Source of the DNA: Sweltsa coloradensis | Lineage: Eukaryota; Arthropoda; Insecta; Plecoptera; Chloroperlidae | NCBI GenBank assembly: GCA_024449915.1 | Contig: JAMZAV010000640.1 | Span: forward strand, 429,431 to 493,430 | Direction of reading: 5' to 3' | DNA length: 64,000 nucleotides | Shown: piece by piece, positions 1 through 10,462 of the stretch | Layout: each line of letters begins with the position of its first letter | Numbering within the stretch: position 1 is the first letter of the stretch | Made by a program: the position numbers and the translations under genes | Notes under the pieces: model-generated | The model's input: the letters and a program-made list of their open reading frames with translations, nothing else | Database searches by the model: none | Told to the model about the DNA's origin: nothing

Positions 1-720
1 CCACATGCATTCCTTAAATTGTTATTCATTACGAAGCGATTATAAAACGAGTACTTGTTTTTTTTATACCGGACATCATCCCTGGCACGGCCTACGTTAT
101 TTGCCAAAAATAAATTAGAAAACATTCCAAAACGCACTGGCATGTTTCCTCAAAACCAAACAACTACATTACCAATAAAATAATAAAAACTCTAGATACC
201 CAAAGTTCGCCCATGCCTACGAAATAACACACAAGTAACTACCTGTCTTTCTCTACATACCCAGTTTTTCCAAGCTCGTTGCGACGTTCTTCATCGGTCG
301 AACGCACGTCTTGGGGCTTGTTCGATGCACTGGAAAAGCACACTTGTCTTCCTTCCCCTTACTCGTACCACCAAAACAACACCACAGACTAATCGCTTGG
401 CGTTATTTAGTAGGCATGCGTGACACGGTGAGATCTTCGTATGCTGCGACTTAAAGGCACACGTAAATCTACACACATTTATTATTAGATATTTTACTTA
501 ACCCGACTAGCGTATTTTTGTTTTTCGTAACGTGATTATGGAGGTTGGGGATGATGTTACCCATGTGAACTCTTTAAGTACCGTATTTACTCGATTATAG
601 GGCGCCGTCGAGTAAAGGCCGACCTCCACTTTTTTAACTTGATAGTTTCATTTTTAAATATACCCGAGGCTAATACTCGCATAAATGCAGGGTATTCATT
701 ATTAGTTAGGCTTATTATAC
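1..720. other. No feature recognised
   Basis: AT-rich sequence with only short unsupported frames. A continuation of the BTB gene is expected further left, but no exon is recognisable here. Confidence 0.5.
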
Positions 721-1485
721 TAGGGTTGAGATTCGATTATAAATTCGTAATCGATGTCAAACCTAAAATTTTGACATCACATCAAAATTATTTTTGACAT
801 AAAAATTTTGAAGGGTATTTTTTTAATTTTTTAAATCCATCTTTCTGGTTGAAACAAAATTGATGGTTGATTGATTTTTATGTTCCCTAAACACTTTCAG
901 GCACTTGGAAGAATGTTGAGTCATGTTTGATGTATTTCCAGAATAGGCCACGTATGTGTAGCACTTCCGACACACAACCTGTTTTTCGTTCGCGATCGTT
1001 CCATTCTTGTTAGCAACAAAACCAAACTCCTGCCACACCGCACTTCTCTTTCTGGTGGGTGCCATTAACTTAGGCCTAGATGCCATCGTCACTTTAAAAC
1101 CGCGGAAAACAATATTGCCAACAAAAAACACAAGAAAAACACGTATCTCGCAGGGCTGCCGAGAGCCAACTGACGAAAACGAACGTATGACCTTGGTACG
1201 ACGTGACGGGAATAGAGGCCGGTCGGTGGCCGAGACGAAGCCGCGCCTGCGCACACTCGCCGAATACAACACGTGCTTTGTGTACAACGTTGCCAGTTCG
1301 AGCGCACTCACGGCCGGTTTGACGTTAAGTTTCGATGTCGAACGATTTGCATTGATGCAATATTTATATTTCGCAAGTAAGTTTCGATGTTGAACGATTA
1401 TAATGGCAATCGATGTTGAATCAAAGTCAATTTTTGCTTCGACATCGATGTCGCAAGAAAAATCGATATCAAGTCCCAACCTTAG
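721..1485 (-). mobile_element. hAT-type element relic carrying a BED zinc finger
   Basis: Ends read CTAGGGTTGAGA on the left and, inverted, CTAAGGTTGGGA on the right. They are flanked by similar 8-mers (TTATTATA and TTATTACT, 6 of 8 alike), which fits a decayed hAT 8-bp target duplication. Inside, on the minus strand from an ATG at 1086 to about 826, is a BED-type zinc finger: KRSAVWQEFGF, then CRKCYTYVAYSGNTSNMTQH with C-x2-C and a terminal H/C pair. BED fingers form the DNA-binding N-terminus of hAT transposases (ZBED type). The catalytic RNaseH region is absent, so this is a deleted derivative. Confidence 0.65.
826..1086 (-). pseudogene. hAT transposase N-terminal fragment (BED zinc finger)
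   Basis: The ATG at 1086 opens an 87-residue frame starting MASRPKLMAP. The BED finger occupies roughly residues 12-60, with conserved W and F after the basic start, C-x2-C, the GNTSNM stretch and a closing H. It ends in a short basic tail and a stop. Full hAT transposases run 500-700 residues, so only the DNA-binding part remains. A longer upstream open frame in the same phase is not needed to explain the domain. Confidence 0.6.
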
Positions 1486-2067
1486 TTATTACTTTTTGTT
1501 TTATGCGCTTTAACAACAAATATAATTCACGTTTTCAAAATATACTTGAGAAGATGAGCTGGTGATTTTTTTATAATAAAACATCACATGCCACCCTTGC
1601 ATATCACCAAGCCTTAATTGGCCCGTATAAACGGCCAATCCCAAAGCCCCATTTGACGTAGTCATCTAGCGTAGTTGAACTAATTCAACAATGATCAATA
1701 ACGAAAGTGTTGCCACAAGCAGGCGGTGGTGGAGCAGTGAGTAACAGACCAAACAGTATTGGGATACGTAGCCTATTAACCCTTGTTGTGTTGCCTACAT
1801 GTTATTTTCTATAGGAACCAAGTCCTATGGTATAATTTACATTAGGGGCGGGGCGAATATGACGACAGGGACCAAGGTTTATCACAATAGTTGTCACAGC
1901 CACTTAAGTAGTGGTGGTTGTTCGGACATTACACCACTTTAAACCGCTTGAAACAGAGTTTTCAAATAGTTTTAGTAGTTTGGTACGATTAGCGGGTAAA
2001 TACTACTGTACTCTAAAAACTAATCAAGTATAAATATGGTAGGCCCGATAGAGAAAAGCAGCAGTTA
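1486..2067. other. Intron-like sequence, no feature recognised
   Basis: AT-rich, no coding or repeat signal I can support. Confidence 0.5.
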
Positions 2068-3230
2068 GCCCCCCACCTGAAAATCAGTTCTGTGACTGAG
2101 TGGGTAGACTTTTATTTATTTAGCTAGGACATTGCTTCAACAACACAGGATACTTATAAGTACCGGTACTGACAATGGTTAAATTGTCAATTTTCTTAGT
2201 CTCTAGATAGACAACAAAGATTGTCAAAACAAATAACAAGTTATACATTATTTCAGAAACTTTCTGTTTATTTTTCTATGCATCTACATACAAAAAACAA
2301 ACCTAAGTATCAATTTAGAGCCTTAGGCCTGGCTATATAGCACTAGCGGCAGGATTATTAACGTTTTAAGGATGAGAAAATTTTTGTTTCTTTTTGTTAT
2401 GCCTAAATTTACATTGGATTATTAACAAAACATGTATAGGCCTACAATAGATTTAAAGTGCATTATCATTTTGCACCATTATCATTACAGCAATATTGTT
2501 AGTAATTAATTTAATAATTGATTTATTGATATAGTAAGATGCTAATTGTAATTTTAACATAAATATTAAATAAACTACCAATAGGGACATAGCCTGGGTT
2601 TCAAATATACGTTAAATAATAGTTAAATAATCTTCACAATGAAAGAAATTTAAAAAAAAAATAATGTAATTTAAACTTTCAAAATCGCTATTTAGTATTT
2701 GAACAGTTAAATGATTTCTCCCACCCAGACTAGACAGTAAGTGGACTTAGATTCTCGCTATGTAGCTTTGCACTCTACTATTGAGAGTGCAAAGTCCTTT
2801 TATTTCCTAGCAGAGTTTCGGCAAACTCAAAGTCAGGTCGTCAAAAGAGCACAAAAGTCACCATTTTTGTACCCACCACCAAAAACGTTTCATGATTAAA
2901 ATTGACATTATTTAATTTAAATCCAAATTGAATATATTGACAGCTTGAATTGATGGGTAAATGATGGACAAAGACTTTTCTATTTCAACTTTTAGTCAAT
3001 AGGCCTAATTACAGTTGTGACAGGTGTTATTTAATTTCTTTTGATCATTGAATCTCTAGGCCTATAATGCATAAATGGTATTTTTAACATATAGTGGAAT
3101 AAGGAAAGTCGTTAAAAGAGACTGGAGAGTAGAAGACGGACAGATAATGATGATGAAAGTGGATGCGATGGTTCACCTAAACACTCTGCCAGTAGATTAA
3201 GAGAGCTCGTCAGAGAGTGAAGCGTCTTAC

Positions 3231-3342
3231 CTGTTGCAGTCTTGTCGGGGGTGGTGTTTCCGCTACGGGAGGCGGACTGGGAGAGACCGGAGGGTCCCGC
3301 CTGGCTCGTGCGGGATTCCTGTTGCAAGCCGTCAGAGTCCTC
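3231..3342 (-). CDS. BTB gene alternative internal exon
   Basis: The acceptor is tattgttttcttccag before GAG GAC, and the donor is ACAG|gtaaga. It is 112 nt, phase 0 in and phase 1 out. The peptide (EDSDGLQQESRTSQAGPSG, then a Ser/Thr-rich end) resembles the Ser-rich linkers that precede C-terminal domains in lola-type BTB proteins. Its acceptor phase matches the donors of exons 4 and 5, so it can substitute for the terminal exon at 7791-7195. The partner exon must lie to the left of the window; no zinc-finger or other C-terminal exon was found between 1 and 3110. Confidence 0.7.
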
Positions 3343-3453
3343 CTGGAAGAAAACAATACCACACCAGTTATACACTAGATACGTTTGCGTTTCAGGATAC
3401 ATTACTTGTTGATGCGGTGGTGTAATTATCTGTTGACGTTTCATGAACTTCAC

Positions 3454-3500
3454 ATACTATAGTGTAATTATCTGTTGACGTTTCATATAAACTTCAAATA
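3454..3500. repeat. Short tandem duplication beside exon 3342-3231
   Basis: TGTAATTATCTGTTGACGTT occurs at about 3420 and again at about 3462, giving a near-perfect 42-bp direct repeat in the intron just before the acceptor. Confidence 0.6.
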
Positions 3501-4025
3501 CTTATCACATAATATATAAATCATATGTCTTCATGAAGAAGCCAACACGGTCTTTGAAACAACGTCGACAGATAAAATCATGTACACCACCGCGACAGAA
3601 CAGCCCGATCAATAAATAATAATAATAATAATCAAACTGTGCTAAATTGCTATATATTTCACTCCATTGTCATGTAGGCTACATAAAATAAATAAATAAA
3701 TAAATAAATAAATTGTAATTAGAGTCTACCCACTCAGTTATATAACTGATTTACAGTGGGAGACAGCAAATCAAAGCGACCAAGCCAACCCTGTAGGCCC
3801 CGACGCAATCGACGAGTGAGCAATAACCAACCAAAGATCAATATTTTTAATAGGAAATATAGCAATCAGTTGTATGGACAGTGCGAACGCCCGCGGATCA
3901 AGCCAGAATCAACAAGGCCGATTCAGAACAACCTTGAATTTATTATGTGCTTCGTTGCTAGGATGGCTCTTAAGTCACCGTTTACAAACTCCTAAGACAA
4001 AAACTGATAGACTTAAGTACAAAGC

Positions 4026-4114
4026 AGAAGTTAAAAACTTCTGACTTTGGCGGGAATTGAACCCTGGACCTTCTGCATTGGAAGCAGATACGCTAACCAC
4101 AAGACCAACGAGCC
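4026..4114 (-). repeat. tRNA-derived sequence (SINE head or tRNA pseudogene)
   Basis: On the minus strand an A-box-like TGGTTAGCGT, an anticodon arm TCTGC-TTCCAAT-GCAGA (CCA in the anticodon position) and a B-box-like GGTTCAATTCC follow one another at tRNA spacing. The acceptor and T stems do not pair well, so it is not a good functional tRNA. A 22-base piece of the same sequence recurs at about 9221-9242, which points to a dispersed repeat. Confidence 0.55.
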
Positions 4115-4213
4115 ATACAAACATGGTAAATATATCTTTTTTTCATATGCCCCCAATCGGGCTACTCGGCCATCATGTGTTGTCGTGTTATCCAATAGAC
4201 AGGATTCCCTTTG

Positions 4214-4985
4214 TACAAGCAATGTTATCAGAGTCGATAAAGAAGTTTCCCCTTTGGGGAGGTCCCCTTACTCCCAAGTCAAAACGGAATCTAACGTCCT
4301 GCGCGCTGAGAGCGGCTCCAATGTGAAACTAATAAAAGCACTGCACGCTAAATACGGTCAGTAGATTATCGATGTGCAGTGACGCTGAAATCAACAAACA
4401 ACAGACGAAACGTCAAACTTCAATTTTATTTCAATCATATTAGCCCTGGGCCCTAGTCTTTTAAAACGATTTACTTTTTATTTATTATTGTACTATAAAG
4501 TGTTGCGCAGGCGTCACTGACATTTTCGTGCGAAATAATTTGAGATATGTTTTGTTCAAGCCTAACGGAAGTAAGTGTAGCCTAGGCCCCAGGCCACAAT
4601 ACAGTTTTTAGACGTAAGTACGCCCTAGGCACTCAAATCGAAATCTTGAACAATACATATTGTCGGCCTAGCTCCTAAGCTTAGGTCTACTCCATCAGAA
4701 ATATCCTCATTAATAAAGAGAGTTTGCTTTATGCCAAAACATTCGCCAACATTCGATCGTATTTAATATTTTGACGTTTCCGCCATTTGTCGTCATCGAC
4801 TGTTAACTACTAGTAGAAAAGTGACGTACTTTTATTGAAGTAGTTCCATCAATCGTCACACAGAGTCGCGCGGAACGTTAGATTCCCAACGCCAAAAACC
4901 GACTTTTTATTTAACCCAGGGCGGTATAGGGAGTTGGAGGACCTCCCCAACGGGGAAACTTCTTTATCGACTCTGATGTTATGTA
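4214..4985. repeat. Inverted repeat pair containing GTCGATAAAGAAGTTTCCCC
   Basis: About 4214-4310 (plus) and about 4985-4862 (minus) share ATCAGAGTCGATAAAGAAG, TTTCCCC, GGGGAGGTCC and GGAATCTAACGT in the same order on opposite strands. They are two copies of one repeat in inverted orientation, possibly the ends of a 0.77-kb element. Confidence 0.5.
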
Positions 4986-5065
4986 GGCCTACACACATAA
5001 ATATATAGGATACTATTACTACCATACCAGTATATAACAATACTACCAACTAATAAAAGTAAAAA

Positions 5066-5135
5066 GGGTTGGGACTTGACATCGATGTCAAAGCAAAAAT
5101 TGACTTTCGATTCAACATCAATTTGCCATCTTTAA
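5066..5135. mobile_element. Solo end of the 0.7-kb hAT-like element family
   Basis: GGGTTGGGACTTGACATCGA followed by GATGTCAAAGCAAAAATTGAC is an inverted copy of the right end of the element at 721-1485 (about 1395-1484). No matching second end was found nearby, so this is a fragment. Confidence 0.5.
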
Positions 5136-5302
5136 TAAAAATAGTCGTGCAACATCCAAATATTGCCTAGTCGTTTTAAAATAAGCTTTTATCCGGGTCA
5201 AATAGCTTCAATACCGGTATGAATATATTTTGTCACTTTGTTACAACCCCATTTAATTGAGTAATGTGTGTTTCCACCATTGATCTTGGGCGTCACAGAA
5301 TT

Positions 5303-5398
5303 AGCGCCGGCCTTCCAAGCTCGGCACCTCATTCTCCCGTCCTCCTCTCCCAGCGCCGACCTGCCAAGCTCGGCACCTCATTCTCCCGTCCTCCTACC
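5303..5398 (+). repeat. Tandem duplication of about 47 bp, CT-rich
   Basis: CCAAGCTCGGCACCTCATTC plus TCCCGTCCTCCT occurs twice in a row, separated by CTCCCAGCGCCGACCTG. It is non-coding; the open frames across it are incidental. Confidence 0.6.
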
Positions 5399-5964
5399 AT
5401 ATCTCTCTCTAATCCACATCTGCCTGTACCTACCTGGTATTGCTATCTATCTCGAGGTCTTCCCACTCTTTCTCATCTACCCAATATTTTAGCTCAGATG
5501 GTTGAATATAATAACATTTCAACTTTTGAAGATACTTCAGCATTATTGGTTTGAAGTTTTGAATATTAAAAAATCAAACAGATTTTTAGATAAAAATTTC
5601 AATAAATTCAAGACATCTTGTCGAAACGTCTCACATTTTTGTGCCCTGTATTACACGTATTATTTCACCACTATTACTTTTACCTAGCCCAATCAAATTT
5701 GTGAGCTTGCGCCACACAGCTCACACCCCAATGAACCAGTCCTAGTTTCCCCTCCCCCGATAAATGCTTATTTAAATAAATCCAGCATTCATAAACCACT
5801 ACCGGTAGGGGCCTACATTTAAATATAAAATTTTCCCACCCCAAATCAGACGTTGCCATTTTGTCGCCCGAACACAAGTCACAAACGGTAGAGTTAGAAA
5901 TTATGAAACCAAAATGAGGTTCTTCATTCAAGTCTGTTTGATACGAATCTTAATTTATAAATAG

Positions 5965-6620
5965 TAGGGATGGTACGTGTAAACGTGTACCGTTTTTTCG
6001 TAATCGGTAAACGTTTTTATGTAATTACTATTTTTATCCTGTGTGCGACCCGCCGAACGATGTTTTCTCGTGAGTCAATTTAAGCGCGAGCGGCGAAATA
6101 GTCTTCTATTTCAACCCTTCTCCTATTCACCTCGGTGCGTTGAGTCATCAAAAATCGTAGTCGGCAATGAATGAACAAAGCAAGTGGCTCTAGTCGACAG
6201 TTCGACACGTCATTTCAATCGCTCTGTGCAGTGTGCGTCCGGCCACTGGCCAGCAAGCGGCACGCGGGGCAGTGCACAGAGCATCAAGCGCCACGTCAGC
6301 CGCCTGACTACTCTCCCCACCCCCCTTCCCATCCATCCGGCAACTCGTAAATTATACGTCTTCTCGACTTGTAGTGTTGTCGTCCGTAGGCCTACTCAAT
6401 AAAATTCGAATCAATAGGGACTACGGAAGGGCTCTTTATTACTTGGTGCTTGTGGGGGTCAATTATTATGCAGAAAACAAGTAATGTTAGTAGAATAGAA
6501 TATATGTCTATCAAAAACTAAAAGTAAACACAGATATAGCGCCTGTAGGCGTGAACGTGTACACGCTTTTTTGAGTAGTGTGTAAACGTTTACTGAAATA
6601 CACGCTTTTTGACATCCCTA
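5965..6620. mobile_element. Non-autonomous hAT-like element
   Basis: The left end is TAGGGATGGTACGTGTAAAC and the right end, inverted, is TAGGGATGTCAAAAAGCGTG. ACGTGTAAACG and GTACACG motifs lie inside both ends. The family resembles the element at 24349-24912, whose right end inverts to TAGGGATGG followed by ACACGTGTAAACGTGTA. No clean 8-bp target duplication was found. There is no transposase domain; the GC-rich centre (6210-6350) holds only a short unsupported open frame. Confidence 0.5.
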
Positions 6621-7194
6621 ATACTAAATAGTAAATAAATACACAGAAGGATTGGGACATTCTGGATAAATTGTACACCCTAGGTAGCAAGACTAAATTA
6701 CTGAAATACTTTAATGAAGTATTTATATTTATTTTATCAACAATAGTAATTACATAAGAGCCCATGTACTGTAAGAAAATACTATAAGTAGGGTTACACT
6801 GTAAATATGGTTAGCATACAACCATGAACAAATTATTGACACAAAATTGATAACAATCAATGGTGATAATATTGTAGGCCTAATGTAGTAGGATTTACAC
6901 ATTGATTTAAACGTCAATATTCAGTATGAAAATTTGTGTTAAAAAAAATCTTTACACTTAGAAAAAATTCCTGAAATTCCAAAAATTGAGTAGCCTAATT
7001 TACAAAGGTTTCACAAACTTTTTATTCAAAAATCTATGAATTAATTGAGGAATATGCATATGGCCTACTGGATCTTATAGATTGACTCTTTATGATGCTA
7101 ATGATGTTAAAAGCCATTTAATTTTACTTTAAAAAAAAAACAAAACAGAAAGCTGAGCGGTTACACTTCTCCGCGTCAGCCTCAGTGGCTCCTC

Positions 7195-7791
7195 TTAAGA
7201 GTCCTGGCCTACATTTCCTTGCCGAAGTTTAACCAACGCGGTATTAACTCGTTCCGCAGATATCCTGAGAGTCTTGATGTACATCTCCCTACACGTTTGT
7301 ATATTCTTCAACGAGTACGTACGAGAGAAGGTTCTCTTGCCCGGTCGAAGTTCGAGCACATTCTTCTTAAGTACTTCCTTCACTCCTTCCCCGATGAAAG
7401 CGGTCTGTGCTTCGTAACTGTCCAACGCACAGTACGCGTTAAACGCTTCTTCTCTAATCTCTCTGGAGATCTTTTGGTTACACTTGAAAGAGCACTTGCA
7501 AGTATAATCAACAAACTGTTTTCTGTTCATCACAATGCCGTAGTAGTCTACATGGGTCTTGTTTTCAATTCTTTCTACCACATCATCGGGATTATTCTCC
7601 TCTAGTTCGCGTTTCTGAGTCTTTCTGTGTTCCCTCCCTTGATTGTCGTCTTCAGTCTCGGACTCGCTTCGTTGCAAACGACCCGAGCTGTCTCCGGTAT
7701 CGTTTGTAGCTCCCATCTTGCAACTATGTTCTACAGACTCTGGTCGCAAATCTGGATGCAGTTTGACAACACTGCACTCTGCAAGAATGCC
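7195..7791 (-). CDS. BTB gene terminal exon: transposase-like Cys-rich N-terminal domain
   Basis: A strong acceptor (ttttatttcttttcacag) precedes GGC ATT CTT in phase 0, matching exons 4 and 5. The exon encodes 198 residues and ends at TAA (7195-7197). ATTAAA, a variant poly(A) signal, lies about 75 nt downstream (7122-7117). Exon residues 30-75 are acidic and Ser-rich. Residues 96-192 hold a Cys cluster (CKCSFKCNQ), then REEAFNAYCALDSYEAQT, a Lys/Arg stretch, SRTYSL, TCREMYIKTLRIS and RVNTALVKL. This pattern matches, from my knowledge of the family, the conserved N-terminal module of a widespread arthropod transposase-like group, in which a DDE-type region normally follows. Here the reading frame stops right after the module. 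It could be a domesticated exon of the BTB gene or a transposon exon captured by chance. A search would decide. Confidence 0.7.
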   Translation of the reverse strand, partial: GILAECSVVKLHPDLRPESVEHSCKMGATNDTGDSSGRLQRSESETEDDNQGREHRKTQKRELEENNPDDVVERIENKTHVDYYGIVMNRKQFVDYTCKCSFKCNQKISREIREEAFNAYCALDSYEAQTAFIGEGVKEVLKKNVLELRPGKRTFSRTYSLKNIQTCREMYIKTLRISAERVNTALVKLRQGNVGQDS

Positions 7792-7984
7792 CTGTGAAAA
7801 GAAATAAAATTAGTAGGTATGCACCGACGCAGATTATGCTAGCGTAAAAATATGCCGATTCCTCGATTCCAAATTCCTGCAATTTTTAAAGTTTGCCGGT
7901 AAAAGTTCTTTGTCAACTCTTTCTACATAGTGCTGTGAGTGGCTGTAAGATGTCCGTTGCGGAGCTTGATGCTAGCTCGAAACC

Positions 7985-8864
7985 AGCGTGCATTTCAAGC
8001 TGACCAACAGCCAGCAATTTCTACATTTTGACAGCTGCCACCCCAACTATACCAAACAAGCACTACCCCACTCACTAGCCACACGAGGACGGAGGATCCG
8101 TTCTAATGACGAGGACCTAGCAAAGTATTGCCACCACATTGCAAATGCCTTTGTTGCCTGGGAGCCACAAAGTACTAGAACGGATACACCGTCCCAGTAT
8201 ACAACGTACTGCACCGAGTAACCAAATCATCCCGCTTGTCACCAAGTGGCACCCAGCCCTATAGGCACTCAACGGGATCTTGAAACAAGGAGCACACATC
8301 CTTAAAGCATCAGCCCTCACCAATGACTTGGCCCTGAACATACCTCGCGTGTACTTCCGACGGAACCCAACATCAGTGACCACATCGTTAGACACACCCC
8401 CGCCAGGAAGACCGACAAGCTCCCCCTGCCACAGGGTTCACACCCTTGCATGAGACCCCCTTGCAAAACCTGAAAAATTCACCCCCCCCCCCCCACTTCA
8501 ACATTTACTGCTCGAGCGACTGGAATAACATACCCCATAAGGCAACACAACAACTGCACCACAACCAACCTGATCTACCAACTACAGTGCCAGCTATGCC
8601 CAGCAGAGTACATAGGCCTAACAACAAATTCCCTGAGCACCAGGATGAACGGGCATAGGCAGAAAGGACACCGTCAGGAAACTAGACTTAAAACCAGTGG
8701 CACAACATGCAGGAACCCACATCAGGGACTTTAATGACTGCTACACCACGAGGGTTGTAAAGTCATTACCCCCATCCTGCAATGAGGAACACTTGAGACA
8801 ATGGGAATTAGCGCATCAAATGGTCACCAGCTGGCGCAAAAAACCTAACCTCAATCTAAGATAG
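7985..8864 (+). mobile_element. Penelope-like retroelement 3' part with GIY-YIG endonuclease
   Basis: Three consecutive frames on the plus strand read as the C-terminal part of a Penelope-like element. From 7985 comes LHFDSCHPNYTKQ with LPHSLATRGRRIRS, the conserved linker after the reverse transcriptase. Then, at about 8545-8670, NLIYQLQCQLC followed by AEYIGLTTNSLSTRMNGHR is a GIY-YIG-type nuclease with its Cys-x2-Cys pair. Then ELAHQMVTSWRKKP leads to the TAG at 8862. Frameshifts separate the blocks, and a C-run at about 8482 interrupts one. The reverse transcriptase itself is missing (5' truncation). It lies antisense in an intron of the BTB gene. Confidence 0.75.
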
Positions 8865-9271
8865 GCCTAGCCCTCCCCCTTAGACCCCTCCCACCTGTTG
8901 CACCGCCACCCCTGCTCACCCCCAACAGCGCCTTGTATTGTAAATAACTTTAAATTTAGTTCTTCTGTAATGGTCGGTGAACAAGGCCGCGTTACCCGAA
9001 ACATACGACATTGTGTACCTATCTGTTTTGTAATACATATATGTTAACCAGCCAGTTTCGCGCAGCTGCCCATCTCGTTTAAGGTAAGCTGTTGGTCTCC
9101 TTTCTTCTTTTCCCAATCACACACACTAACCTAGCCAATAGGCATTCTATCACAACCAACAAAACAGTTTTTTTTAACTGAATAGGATACCGTAGACGTT
9201 AAATAAAATAAATAAATAGACTAACCACAAGACCAACGAGCCTAGTCCTATGCTATTATTTAGCTTAATTT

Positions 9272-10204
9272 AAGGGATGTGCGGTAGTGGTTTTTGAACT
9301 CGGGTCGGGCTCGGGTCGGGTAATTGAAAGTACCCTCGGGCTCGGGTTATTGAAGTACCCTCGAGTCGGGCTCGGGTAGTGAATTGATTTTTTATTTGTG
9401 AATTCATTTTTAGAAAAAAATTTCCTACAAAACAGTTTTGCATTGGTTGCAGGTAGCCACTCTGGGCTGTGTTGACACAAAGTACTTCCAAATCGGCGTC
9501 TTATGAACTTTTGCTTGAGTAGGCCTAGGCCTAGTACAGTGAAACCCCGCTATTATCGTTTTCCTGCATCAATCGTTCGTTATTCTCGGAATAATATCGT
9601 AACAATCGTTTTCTAATATTTCCGATACGAAAACCCCAAGAAAAACCGATGCGATCGCGTATTTTTCTCTTCCGGCCGACGAAATCATGCGTTTGTACCA
9701 GCCATGCATCTGACGAAATTGCGCGTTTGCACCAGCCTTTCGGTCTGACTCCTCCCAACGCTCTGCTGCGCGCAACGATGCGCACTAGATCAGACTTCTA
9801 GATGAATTGCAACTTTGTTCGACGATGTTTATTAGCGTTTCTTTTTCACCATTCTCCCACGTACGTAATATTCAACTTGCTTTATGCCGTTATTAGCGTT
9901 GAATAACCAGAAGACGAGTAATGACGGTCAGTAGGGCCTATTACTCCAGCGGGAACAGCGCCGGAAGAGCCAAGGACACAGCATCATAGCATTGCCGCGC
10001 CCACTTCGTAGCGATTGGTCCGCTCCGACGTCAGCTGTTCGTTTGGCGTGTGAGCGGGAGGTTTAAAAGGAGCAGATTGGCGTGTTTCTTTATTACTTCT
10101 ACCCAGCCCGACTTTTTCGGGTAGGAATTGACGGCCCGACCCGAGGTCGGGTAATTTTACCTACCCGAAAATTACCCGGTTTTTCGGGTACCCGCACATC
10201 CCTA
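9272..10204. mobile_element. Non-autonomous hAT element with perfect 8-bp target duplication
   Basis: Both flanks carry CTTAATTT (9264-9271 and 10205-10212). The terminal inverted repeats are AAGGGATGTGCGG and TAGGGATGTGCGG. Subterminal regions are rich in CGGGTCGGG/CGGGTACCCG motifs on both sides. The 933-bp interior has no transposase domain. It contains GTGAAACCCCGCTATTATCG at about 9539, which looks like the end of another nested DNA transposon. Inserted in the intron between BTB exons 5 and 6. Confidence 0.85.
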
Positions 10205-10274
10205 CTTAATTTATAAAATAACTAAGCCAAGAATTTACTACTTAGAATAGAGTGTAATTTAATGTTACCCTTAC

Positions 10275-10409
10275 CTTGGAAGTAGAGGTGATTGGAGCCT
10301 CCAAGGCGAACAGTTTCCCTGTTCGTACATCCACAACTGAGAGCCGGGTGCTTCGCCCTTGCGGTTGTGGTGGTCGTTCACTGTTGTTCAACACTTCTCT
10401 TTCCCCTAC
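10275..10409 (-). CDS. BTB gene exon 5: probable linker exon
   Basis: This is a candidate 135-nt exon with phase 0 on both sides. The acceptor is ctggcgcgcag, with a weak pyrimidine tract, and the donor is TCCAAG|gtaagg. The 45 residues contain no stop and include PPQPQGRSTRLSV and a hydrophobic end. The same frame stays open upstream, so the exact acceptor is uncertain. The exon may be optional, since the reading frame from exon 4 to exon 6 is preserved with or without it. No domain is recognised. Confidence 0.55.
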
Positions 10410-10462
10410 CTGCGCGCCAGTAAACAAATCTAACGTGTGGCTTAGCGAGCGTTCGCACACAA

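Larger units (their letters stand above)
2068..3765. repeat. Inverted repeat pair of about 45 bp flanking BTB gene exon 3342-3231
   Basis: 2068-2115 and 3720-3765 are imperfect inverted copies. Both contain ACTGAGTGGGTAGACT (or its complement) and an AAATCAGTT block. They could be the ends of a MITE-like element or two independent insertions in opposite orientation. A real exon lies between them, which makes a single 1.7-kb transposon unlikely. Confidence 0.4.

Noticed and set aside
1007..1393. 128-residue plus-strand frame
   Set aside because: Shadow of the minus-strand BED zinc-finger fragment.
7219..7605. 128-residue plus-strand frame
   Set aside because: Shadow of the BTB gene terminal exon, which has better splice signals and domain similarity on the minus strand.
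8916..9116. 66-residue minus frame after the Penelope remnant
   Set aside because: No motif; it lies in the probable 3' untranslated part of the retroelement.
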